DNA of 11,263 nt from Candidatus Nanohalarchaeota archaeon (GTDB lineage: Archaea; EX4484-52; JAADEF01): contig JAADEF010000083.1 in NCBI GenBank assembly GCA_013153555.1, forward strand, positions 1-11,263, in the 5' to 3' direction. The position numbers and the translations under genes were made by a program. Positions within the stretch are counted from its first letter, which is position 1; each line of letters starts with the position of its first letter. This document shows positions 1 through 5,731 of the stretch, piece after piece. The notes under the pieces were generated by a model that saw only the letters and a list, made by a program, of their open reading frames with translations, ran no database searches and was not told the origin of the DNA.

Positions 1-9
1 AAGAAATAA
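1..9 (-). terminator. T-rich tract after tRNA-Cys
   Basis: Directly 3' of tRNA-Cys the minus strand reads TTATTTCTT. Archaeal RNA polymerase can stop at T-rich tracts without a hairpin, so this may be the termination site. The window edge cuts the region, so its full extent is unknown. Confidence 0.35.
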
Positions 10-83
10 AGCGAGGGGCGGGATTCGAACCCGCGTAAATGGGGTCTGCAGCCCCACGCCAAACCTGGCTAGGCGACCCTCGC
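10..83 (-). tRNA. tRNA-Cys (anticodon GCA)
   Basis: A full cloverleaf reads on the minus strand. The acceptor GCGAGGG pairs with CCCTCGC. The anticodon stem TGGGG/CCCCA encloses loop CTGCAGA, which gives anticodon GCA for Cys codons UGC/UGU. The T arm is GCGGG-TTCGAAT-CCCGC. The discriminator base is U, the known identity base of tRNA-Cys, which supports the call independently. There is no intron and no encoded CCA, so the CCA tail must be added after transcription. A TATA-like box lies 25 nt upstream of the mature 5' end. Confidence 0.96.
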
Positions 84-107
84 ATACATACTGCTGATTT
101 AAATTAG

Positions 108-120
108 AAAATTTAAAATA
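108..120 (-). promoter_or_regulatory. TATA-like box for tRNA-Cys
   Basis: The minus strand reads TATTTTAAATTTT, with its near edge 25 nt from the mature tRNA 5' end. That is the expected archaeal TATA-to-start distance for a very short leader. The identical 13-mer stands at the identical distance from tRNA-Glu, which supports a shared promoter element. Confidence 0.6.
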
Positions 121-126
121 CTTTCT

Positions 127-132
127 AAAAAA
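127..132 (-). terminator. T6 tract downstream of tRNA-Glu
   Basis: On the minus strand a run of six T lies about 30 nt past the 3' end of tRNA-Glu, just before the tRNA-Cys promoter. It fits an archaeal oligo-T terminator that would separate the two tRNA units. Confidence 0.4.
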
Positions 133-162
133 CAGCCATTATTTAAGAAATAGCAAATTAAA

Positions 163-236
163 TGCCCCGTCCGGGATTTGAACCCGGGCCTGCGGCTCGA
201 AAGGCCGCTATCCTTGCCTGACTAGACTAACGGGGC
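163..236 (-). tRNA. tRNA-Glu (anticodon UUC)
   Basis: On the minus strand the acceptor GCCCCGT pairs with ACGGGGC. Anticodon stem GCGGC/GCCGC encloses loop CTTTCGA, giving anticodon UUC for GAA/GAG. The T arm is CCGGG-TTCAAAT-CCCGG and the discriminator is A. The D arm is less regular, as is common in tRNA-Glu. No intron and no encoded CCA are present. It has its own TATA-like box 25 nt upstream, so it need not depend on the methyltransferase gene lying upstream of it. Confidence 0.95.
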
Positions 237-260
237 GCTCTTTAAACCATAATAAACACA

Positions 261-273
261 AAAATTTAAAATA
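261..273 (-). promoter_or_regulatory. TATA-like box for tRNA-Glu
   Basis: The minus strand reads TATTTTAAATTTT, identical to the box before tRNA-Cys and also 25 nt from the mature tRNA 5' end. It lies between the methyltransferase stop codon and the tRNA. Confidence 0.6.
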
Positions 274-301
274 GTTTTGCATGATAGAAAAGCCATACCT
301 T

Positions 302-961
302 TTATTTAAGCTTTATTTTTAAAATTCCACCATCGCTGTGCTCACCTTTATAGGTTTTAACAAAATCTATATTAAAAGAACGAGAATAGTTTTCAAAAGG
401 CAATGGATCAAAATCGCTAAATCGAGCATACATCACATACGCATGTCCTTGTTCGGATAAATAAGCAGGTAATTCATCTAAAAATCTTTTTAATAAATTA
501 ATATCATTGCTCCATAAAGTGTTAGAATAAAAAGGGTTGGTGCGAGAAGGATGAACTGCAGGAGCATTAAAAATCACAATATCAAATTTACTTTTTAAAG
601 GCGGAAAAAGATCTGCATTAATCACATAAATATCTGCGTTATGTTGCTCAAAATTGCATTTAGCATTTTTGCATGCGTGATAAGATACATCACTAGCAAA
701 TATTTGCCGAATACCTGCATACCACAATTCTAAGGATAAAATACCACATCCGCACCCAATTTCTAATGCTATGGCGTGGGAAGGAAAAGATAATTCAGCA
801 AATACATCTAAAAACATTTTTGTTGATTTTCCTTTATAAGGATCCCATACATTTTTCCATACTTCCAAAGGTCTTTTTTTATAAACATATGTTCTTAAAG
901 AATCATAAGGTGAGCGTTTATCTATTTCTTTTAAATAGTTTTCAATAGAAGTTAGAGTCAT
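302..961 (-). CDS. Class I SAM-dependent methyltransferase, substrate unknown
   Basis: A protein of 219 aa with a Rossmann methyltransferase fold. Motif I is LEIGCGCGILSLE, followed by an acidic strand end (ASDVS), a VINADLF segment, and motif IV as FDIVIFNAPAVHP. The upstream stretch VWDPYKGKST resembles N-terminal segments of small HemK/MTS-like methylases. Motif IV reads NAPA rather than the NPPY expected of amino-methylating PrmC/HemK enzymes, so a glutamine methyltransferase role is not supported; an RNA, protein or small-molecule substrate is possible. The ATG at 961 is preferred over an in-frame TTG two codons upstream. The start is 24 nt past the 3' end of tRNA-Ser, too close for a normal archaeal promoter, so it is probably cotranscribed with that tRNA. 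There is no strong Shine-Dalgarno (only AAGGCG). The methyltransferase call is firm; the substrate is not inferable. Confidence 0.82.
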   Translation of the reverse strand: MTLTSIENYLKEIDKRSPYDSLRTYVYKKRPLEVWKNVWDPYKGKSTKMFLDVFAELSFPSHAIALEIGCGCGILSLELWYAGIRQIFASDVSYHACKNAKCNFEQHNADIYVINADLFPPLKSKFDIVIFNAPAVHPSRTNPFYSNTLWSNDINLLKRFLDELPAYLSEQGHAYVMYARFSDFDPLPFENYSRSFNIDFVKTYKGEHSDGGILKIKLK

Positions 962-985
962 AAGCAACGCCTTAAAGAATCAAAG

Positions 986-1069
986 CGTCGGGGGAGGGAT
1001 TCGAACCCTCGCTCCCTGATGGGAACCAGCTTAGCAGGCTGGCGCCATACCAGGCTAGGCGACCCCGAC
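986..1069 (-). tRNA. tRNA-Ser (anticodon GCU)
   Basis: A class II tRNA of 84 nt on the minus strand. The acceptor GTCGGGG pairs with CCCCGAC. Anticodon stem CCAGC/GCTGG encloses CTGCTAA, giving anticodon GCU for AGC/AGU. The long variable arm contains the hairpin TCCC-ATCA-GGGA, diagnostic of Ser/Leu tRNAs. The T arm is GAGGG-TTCGAAT-CCCTC. Discriminator G73 agrees with serine identity. No intron or CCA is encoded. The methyltransferase reading frame begins only 24 nt downstream. Confidence 0.96.
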
Positions 1070-1093
1070 TCTATAATATTAAAAAATTTATAC

Positions 1094-1106
1094 AATTTTA
1101 AAAAAC
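1094..1106 (-). promoter_or_regulatory. TATA-like box for tRNA-Ser
   Basis: The minus strand reads GTTTTTTAAAATT, starting 25 nt upstream of the tRNA-Ser 5' end. The spacing is the same as for the Glu and Cys boxes and the AT core is similar. It probably also drives the methyltransferase gene downstream. Confidence 0.55.
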
Positions 1107-1111
1107 AAACT

Positions 1112-1120
1112 TTTATATAA
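1112..1120 (+). promoter_or_regulatory. TATA box of the nucleotidyltransferase operon
   Basis: TTTATATAA is centred about 25 nt before the ATG at 1141. That distance puts the transcription start at or next to the start codon, and no Shine-Dalgarno is present, so the mRNA is probably leaderless. The box sits back to back with the tRNA-Ser promoter in a 71-nt divergent spacer. Confidence 0.65.
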
Positions 1121-1140
1121 CTTATCTCAACATAATATTT

Positions 1141-1827
1141 ATGGTTAAAGTTGTGCTATTAGCCGGCGGTAAAGGTACAAGATTAAGACCTTATACTTAT
1201 CTCATGCCTAAACCCCTCCTCCCCATTAATCAAAAACCCATTATGGAGCATATTATTGAAAATCTAAAAGATAACGGCTTTACTGACATCATCATAACTG
1301 TAGGTTATTTAGGATATCAAATAAAAAATTATTTTGGAGATGGAAGTAAATGGGGCGTGAATATAGAATATGCAGAAGAAACAAAGCCATTAGGAAATGC
1401 AGGATCCTTAGCACCCATTAAAGATAAGCTTAAAGATGATGATTTTTTTGTCATAGCAGGAGATAACCTCTCCAATATAGATTATAAAAGATTTTACCAC
1501 TATCACAAAGATAAAGGAGCAGATGCAACTATTGCGTTAATAGAGATAGAAACCAAAATAGAATTTGGGTTAGCGGAATTAGATGATCAAACAAATCAAA
1601 TAAAAGGATTCAAAGAAAAACCAACCCTCAGACATTATGCAGCAACAATGATATATGCATTTACACCAGATGTTTTAAATTATATTTACGAAGGTGCAGA
1701 TTTTGGCAAGGATGTGTTTCCTGCAATGCTAAAAGATGGAAAAAAACTTTATGGTTACATACATAATGATTTTTGGATGGATGTGGGAAGAGTAGGAGAT
1801 TACGAAAAGCTTATAAGAGGGGAATAA
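1141..1827 (+). CDS. Sugar-1-phosphate nucleotidyltransferase (single-domain)
   Basis: A 228-aa enzyme of the NTP_transferase family, which joins a sugar-1-phosphate to an NTP to give an NDP-sugar for glycan or glycolipid synthesis in the cytoplasm. Visible signatures are the nucleotide-binding loop GGKGTRLRP (residues 9-17), the MPKPLLP segment (22-28), PLGNAGSL (83-90), the metal-binding aspartate in AGDN (D108), FKEKP (158-162), and FWMDVGRVGDYEK near the C-terminus, typical of GDP-mannose and glucose-1-phosphate nucleotidylyltransferases. It ends right after the catalytic domain and lacks the left-handed beta-helix carried by many archaeal homologues. Neither the base nor the sugar can be assigned. 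First gene of a four-gene operon with a probably leaderless start; its TAA overlaps the next ATG by one base. No glycosyltransferase neighbours help to define the product. Confidence 0.88.
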   Translation: MVKVVLLAGGKGTRLRPYTYLMPKPLLPINQKPIMEHIIENLKDNGFTDIIITVGYLGYQIKNYFGDGSKWGVNIEYAEETKPLGNAGSLAPIKDKLKDDDFFVIAGDNLSNIDYKRFYHYHKDKGADATIALIEIETKIEFGLAELDDQTNQIKGFKEKPTLRHYAATMIYAFTPDVLNYIYEGADFGKDVFPAMLKDGKKLYGYIHNDFWMDVGRVGDYEKLIRGE

Positions 1828-2492
1828 TGGATTGGAAAATTATAGATGCTGAAAGTTTTGATTATGTCGAAGTTGATTTAAAAGCTGGTGAGCGCATCAG
1901 AATTCAACCAGGATCTTATTTTATGCATAAGGGAGAGGTAGAAGTGAATCCCAAAGCAGTAGGAGGTATAGGCACATCTCTAAAAAGAATGTTTTTAGGA
2001 GGGGAAAGCTTTTTTATAAATGAGTTCACTGCGGTAAGCAGTGCGAAGCTATACTTAGCACCTTCTATGCCAGGACAAATAAAAACAGTAGAGCTAAACA
2101 ATCAGCAACTTATTGTTAAAGATGGTGGTTATTTGGCATCAACCGCAGACATAGATATTTCCACCAAGTTTGTAGGTTTAAAAGGCTTATTTACAAGAAG
2201 TGGGTTTTTTTGGATAAACCTTTCTGGTACAGGTAAGGCGTTAATCAATACTTATGGGGCATTACTAGAAATAGAAGTTAAGGAAAATGAAAAGATATAT
2301 GTGGATAATACCCACCTTATTGCTTATGAGCCCAGCATAAATATTGCTATTAAAAAATTAGGGAACCTAAAAACTTTCTTTTTCGGTGGAGAGGGTATTG
2401 TTTTTGAAATTACTGGAAAAGGTAAAATATACTTACAAACAAGGAACATATATCATTTGCAGTCCATCATATTAAGATCTCAAAGCAAATAG
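1827..2492 (+). CDS. AIM24 / TIGR00266 family protein
   Basis: A 221-aa protein rich in beta strands and glycine turns, with the layout of the AIM24 (TIGR00266, formerly DUF124) family. Characteristic segments include the Gly-rich stretch around GGIGTSLKRMFLGGESFF, a LAPSMPGQI turn, VKDGGYLAST in the middle, and FFGGEGIVFEITGKGKIYLQT near the end. The family is widespread in bacteria and archaea with no settled biochemical role; in yeast the homologue is a mitochondrial protein. There are no signal peptide or membrane segments. A longer in-frame reading from an ATG at 1773 exists but would overlap the nucleotidyltransferase by 55 bases. The ATG at 1827 is preferred: it forms a TAATG stop/start junction and has GAGGGG 4 nt upstream. 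Translational coupling to the preceding gene is likely. Confidence 0.82.
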   Translation: MDWKIIDAESFDYVEVDLKAGERIRIQPGSYFMHKGEVEVNPKAVGGIGTSLKRMFLGGESFFINEFTAVSSAKLYLAPSMPGQIKTVELNNQQLIVKDGGYLASTADIDISTKFVGLKGLFTRSGFFWINLSGTGKALINTYGALLEIEVKENEKIYVDNTHLIAYEPSINIAIKKLGNLKTFFFGGEGIVFEITGKGKIYLQTRNIYHLQSIILRSQSK

Positions 2493-2502
2493 GGGAAAAA
2501 GA

Positions 2503-3426
2503 ATGATAGAATTTGCTGCATCTTTTTTATTTGGTGTTTTGGCATCATTCACACCATGCATGGTAGCGTTATACCCCTTACTTTTTTACAGACTTTCCCG
2601 AGAAAAAAATGTTTTAAAAACCATAATGTTAGTTTCTTTGGGATTTTTAGTAGTGTTCAGCATATTTGCTTTATTTCTATCTCAAATCAACTTTGAAAAA
2701 ATAAGATTTGGGTTTGGTTTAGTGCTAGTGGCGTTAGGTATTGCAGGGTTGCTTAAAATTATACCTCATTTGTCCACAAAACTAAACACCATTAATCCTT
2801 TTTTATTTGGTATGACTATGGCAGTAGTGTTTTCAACAAATCCCTGCTCACTTCCTTTTCTCACCACAATTATATCGGGCAGTGTAGCAATTAATGCTAA
2901 CATATTAATAAACATCTTGGTCTTTTCCTTAGGACTGCTTACACCCATCATCCTATTTTCATTTTTAGGAAACATGGCCATATCCCACATTCTAATGAAG
3001 TATACTAATAAGCTCGAAGCATTGGAAAAATTCCTTAATCTACTTATTGCAGTTACAGGAGCGTATTTAGTTTTCAGCATACATGAGCTTAGCACATATA
3101 GTTTGTGGATCTCGTCTGCTCTTATTTTCATAGTTATAGCAGGTATATCTTACTTTTTATTTCCTGACTTAAAAAAGGAAAAATTTGTAATATTTTTACT
3201 TCTTTCATTAATTTTAATTTTAGGTGCTTTCATATATCACTGCCAAGGTTTTGTGGAACCAAGTGGAGAGGCAAATGCCGTATGTTCCTACAATCCTTCT
3301 TGCGATTATTGCATGAAGTGCAGTTATTTATTCTTGTCTGCAACAATTGCAGGAATAACCGCCATATATTTAAGATATTATCGTAAATGTTCATTTCTTA
3401 AAAAAATAAAAATAAAGGTGAAATGA
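2503..3426 (+). CDS. CcdA/DsbD-like membrane thiol-electron transporter with Cys-rich C-terminal extension
   Basis: A 307-aa polytopic membrane protein. The first ~195 residues match the CcdA fold: six hydrophobic segments with two prolyl-cysteine motifs, SFTPC (C19) and STNPC (C115), one in each half, the known redox pair that carries electrons from cytoplasmic thioredoxin to extracytoplasmic thiol proteins. Beyond this core are hydrophobic stretches at about 201-220 and 228-246, a loop with five cysteines (C247, C261, C267, C270, C273, the last three spaced CxxCxxC), a last membrane segment at about 275-291, and a basic tail. The extension is not part of the minimal CcdA family and may be a redox or metal-binding module. 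Start ATG lies 10 nt after the previous stop. No thioredoxin-like or cytochrome c partner is in the window, so the electron acceptor is unknown. Confidence 0.82.
   Translation: MIEFAASFLFGVLASFTPCMVALYPLLFYRLSREKNVLKTIMLVSLGFLVVFSIFALFLSQINFEKIRFGFGLVLVALGIAGLLKIIPHLSTKLNTINPFLFGMTMAVVFSTNPCSLPFLTTIISGSVAINANILINILVFSLGLLTPIILFSFLGNMAISHILMKYTNKLEALEKFLNLLIAVTGAYLVFSIHELSTYSLWISSALIFIVIAGISYFLFPDLKKEKFVIFLLLSLILILGAFIYHCQGFVEPSGEANAVCSYNPSCDYCMKCSYLFLSATIAGITAIYLRYYRKCSFLKKIKIKVK
3417..3421 (+). promoter_or_regulatory. Shine-Dalgarno that sets a GTG start
   Basis: GGTGA, complementary to the archaeal 16S 3' end (UCACC), lies 6 nt before the GTG at 3428 and inside the end of the CcdA-like gene. 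The frame is closed by a TGA just upstream and no in-frame ATG is available, so it supports the GTG as the real start. Confidence 0.65.
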
Positions 3427-3427
3427 A

Positions 3428-4366
3428 GTGATTGGAGAAATTTTCATCTTTTTGATACTGCTCAGCATGTCAGCGTTTTTTAGTTCAGCCGAAACAGCAA
3501 TACTATCTCTTAATAACCTAACTTTAAAATCCATAGTAGGGAAAAATTCAGTGATTGTGAAACATTATCAAAGAATTCTCATAACCATATTAATAGGAAA
3601 TAATCTTGTTAACATAGGGATGGCAAGCTTAGCCACATATATCGCGTATTCTCTCTTCCCTAATTATGCAGTGGGTGTTGCTACTTTCCTTACCACTTTA
3701 ATAGTGTTAATATTTGGAGAGATATTTCCTAAAAGCATAGCCCTTAAACATAACAAATATTTGGTGGAAAAATATGCCCCATTTTTAGTATTTTTTTATT
3801 ATTTGTTTTTGCCTTTCACTTTGATGTTTGAAAAGTTTGCAAAACTTTTGCGATTCAATATATCAGAAGCAAAAATTAGAATAGATAAAGAAGATTTTGA
3901 AGAGGTGGTGGAGCAAGCTCATGATGAAGGAATCATAGATGGAGAAGATAAAGAAATCATACAAAATATTTTAGAATATACTCACAAAAAAGCAAGAGAC
4001 GTAATGATACCTCTCAACCATGTAAAAAGGCTTAATAAAAATTTGAAGAAAGAAGATGCACTAGAAAAAGTTGTAAAATTCAAGTACAGCAGATATCCTG
4101 TTTATGATAAAAAACCTTCCAACATCGTAGGCATGGTTCATATAAAAGATATACTTTCCTTAGAGAATGGAGAAAAAATAGAAAAAGTTATAAGAAAAAT
4201 ATTGAAAGTTCAGGAAGATGAGGAAATAGATGCTATTATGAGAAAGATGAAAAAAGAAAAAACGCATTTAGCTCTTATCATGAGAAAAAATAAGCCAGTA
4301 GGCATAATAACTTTGGAAGAAATCATCGAAGAGCTTTTTGGAGAAATAGAAGACGAGATTGTTTAA
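3428..4366 (+). CDS. CNNM/CorC-type protein: DUF21 membrane domain plus CBS pair
   Basis: 312 aa. Residues 1 to ~145 form the DUF21/CNNM membrane domain, with the signatures FFSSAETAILSLN (17-29), GNNLVNI (57-63) and FGEIFPKSIAL (96-106). An acidic helical linker follows (HDEGIIDGEDKEIIQNIL). Two CBS modules then cover ~190-250 and ~255-310, with ARDVMIP and SRYPVYD in the first and PVGIITLEEIIEELFGEI closing the second. The family is linked to magnesium/cobalt efflux or magnesium homeostasis; the CBS pair binds adenine nucleotides in homologues. It stops at the end of the second CBS and lacks the C-terminal CorC_HlyC domain often present. GTG start with a good Shine-Dalgarno, one base after the CcdA-like stop, so it is the last gene of the operon. 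Its end overlaps the convergent fen1 by 4 bases. Confidence 0.87.
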   Translation: MIGEIFIFLILLSMSAFFSSAETAILSLNNLTLKSIVGKNSVIVKHYQRILITILIGNNLVNIGMASLATYIAYSLFPNYAVGVATFLTTLIVLIFGEIFPKSIALKHNKYLVEKYAPFLVFFYYLFLPFTLMFEKFAKLLRFNISEAKIRIDKEDFEEVVEQAHDEGIIDGEDKEIIQNILEYTHKKARDVMIPLNHVKRLNKNLKKEDALEKVVKFKYSRYPVYDKKPSNIVGMVHIKDILSLENGEKIEKVIRKILKVQEDEEIDAIMRKMKKEKTHLALIMRKNKPVGIITLEEIIEELFGEIEDEIV

Positions 4367-5385
4367 AATAATGTTTTTTGAGTTCCTTTCTTTTTTATTT
4401 CTATGAGGCGTTCCAATGCTCTATTAACTCTTTCCTCTGAAAACTCATGTTTCTTTACAAGCAGATCTTTAATAGCTTCTACATTGGGATGTTTAAAAGT
4501 CAAGTCATACTCGTGAGTGCATACAGGATTTGTGAAAAAACGATATATTTCCAAGAAATCCACTTCTCCTGTCCACTTATCTTTTATGGCTTTTGCAATA
4601 TTTTCAGGAGTTTTATAAATTTTCACTAGTTCTAAAGCCTTTTTAGGTCCAATACCTTCTGCTCCTTTTGGTGCATAATCAGTACCCACTATAATGCCTA
4701 AACAAACAAACTGCTCATAACTAATGCCTAAATTATTAAGTGTTTCTTCTAAGCTAATTAGTTCAGGAAGTATTTCTTTATATTGATGTGTTCCAGGTAT
4801 TTTCTTTTTTCCCACAATAGAAAGATTTCGTGCTAACAAAGGTGAACCAAACAGCAAAGCATCATAATCTTGAGACGCAGCAGCATAAACTTTACCTTCT
4901 TTTGCCATACAAGCAGCCTGTGCCTCTCCTTCAGAAGGTGCTTGAACAACTGGAATACCCATAGCTTTAAGCAAAATTTTGCTTTCCTCTATCATTTCCT
5001 CAGTAAGAAAATTAACAGCTTGAGCATATTTTTTAGCTTCTTCAAACTCTCCTTTTTCAAGCATTTCTTTCCATTTTTCTTCTGCTTCTTCTTTAGCCTT
5101 CATTCTTTCCTCAATAGTTGCTTTTTTTATTTCTGGTTTTTCTCCATCAAATACGAACACCGGTTTAAGACCTGCCTCTAATAAATTAATGGTTCTGTAA
5201 AACAGCCCCGATAAATGAGAAGTAATGTTTCCGTGAGAGTCCATAAGCGGTGTGCCGTCAGGTTGTCTTATAGCTGAGAGAAACTGATAAATAGTGTTAA
5301 AAGCATCAAAAGCTAAAAGTTTTCCAGAAAATTCTTTTAAAGAGACTTCTTTTTTAACAACCAAATCTCTCAAATTTACTCCCAT
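4363..5385 (-). CDS. fen: Flap endonuclease FEN-1
   Basis: 340 aa, the usual archaeal FEN-1 length. FEN-1 cuts 5' flaps in Okazaki-fragment maturation and base-excision repair. The metal-binding acidic residues fall at canonical archaeal positions: D27 (FDAFN), D80 (FVFDGEKP), E152 and E154 (SEGEAQAA), D173 and D175 (SQDYDALL) and D236 (GTDY). A helix-hairpin-helix, GAEGIGPKKAL, follows. ATG at 5385 is chosen over a TTG three codons upstream because the family starts MGV and Gly2 lies near the active site. It begins one base after the uS10 stop, so it belongs to the EF-1 alpha/uS10 transcript. The C-terminus ends QKTLF, which carries the Gln and Leu of a PCNA-binding QxxLxxFF motif but lacks the final residues. 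Its TAA shares a TTAA with the stop of the convergent CNNM gene. Confidence 0.96.
   Translation of the reverse strand: MGVNLRDLVVKKEVSLKEFSGKLLAFDAFNTIYQFLSAIRQPDGTPLMDSHGNITSHLSGLFYRTINLLEAGLKPVFVFDGEKPEIKKATIEERMKAKEEAEEKWKEMLEKGEFEEAKKYAQAVNFLTEEMIEESKILLKAMGIPVVQAPSEGEAQAACMAKEGKVYAAASQDYDALLFGSPLLARNLSIVGKKKIPGTHQYKEILPELISLEETLNNLGISYEQFVCLGIIVGTDYAPKGAEGIGPKKALELVKIYKTPENIAKAIKDKWTGEVDFLEIYRFFTNPVCTHEYDLTFKHPNVEAIKDLLVKKHEFSEERVNRALERLIEIKKKGTQKTLF
4374..4400 (+). terminator. Oligo-T tracts ending the plus-strand operon
   Basis: Two T6 runs (4374-4379 and 4391-4396) with further T-rich sequence follow the CNNM stop codon on the plus strand, fitting archaeal hairpin-independent termination. 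They lie inside the fen1 coding region, where the same bases encode the lysine-rich C-terminus on the other strand. Confidence 0.45.
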
Positions 5386-5386
5386 A

Positions 5387-5695
5387 TTAATCAATCAATT
5401 CAATTTCTACATTCACATTTGGAGGGAGTTCAATTCTCATAATGTGTCTTAAAGTTCTTTCATCAATAGCTACATCTAAAATCCTTTTATGTACTCGGGC
5501 TTCCCATCTATCCCATGTTTCAGTTCCGTCTCCAGAAACAGCCTTTCTTACAACAACTCTCAATCTTTTTGTAGGTAAGGGAATAGGTCCAGAAACAGAA
5601 GTACCGTGAGATAAAGCTAATTCTTTTATTTCCCGCGCCACTTTATCCACTAGCTCATGGTTGGTTGAGCTTAACTTAATGCGTGCCTTCTGCAT
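5387..5695 (-). CDS. rps10: 30S ribosomal protein uS10
   Basis: 102 aa, normal for archaeal uS10 of the small subunit head. It starts MQKARIKLSS, has the SGPIPLPTKRLRVVVRK segment of the long hairpin loop, and the conserved HKRILDVAI and ELPPNVNVEIEL at the C-terminus. The ATG has GGTGAT (5701-5706 on the minus strand) 5 nt upstream. It follows EF-1 alpha by 36 nt, a gene order widespread in archaea, and fen1 starts one base after its stop. Confidence 0.97.
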   Translation of the reverse strand: MQKARIKLSSTNHELVDKVAREIKELALSHGTSVSGPIPLPTKRLRVVVRKAVSGDGTETWDRWEARVHKRILDVAIDERTLRHIMRIELPPNVNVEIELID

Positions 5696-5731
5696 TGCTT
5701 ATCACCATAAAAAAATAAGGAAAAGAGAAGG

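Noticed and set aside
1..1140. tRNA cluster as an integration (att) hotspot with an inserted methyltransferase
   Set aside because: No integrase, no duplicated tRNA 3' end and no direct repeats are visible; the methyltransferase looks compositionally like its neighbours.
1773..1826. Longer N-terminus for the AIM24 protein from an in-frame ATG at 1773
   Set aside because: It would overlap the nucleotidyltransferase by 55 bases, and its first 18 residues do not look like the family. The ATG at 1827 forms a TAATG junction with a purine-rich ribosome-binding site.
4870..5181. Open frame antisense to fen1, about 100 codons, Phe/Ser-rich
   Set aside because: Its composition is that of a reverse-complement shadow of a Lys/Glu-rich gene, with no ribosome-binding site or promoter.
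5386..5394. TTG start for FEN-1 three codons upstream
   Set aside because: FEN-1 proteins begin MGV, with Gly2 near the active site; numbering from the ATG at 5385 puts all catalytic residues at canonical positions.
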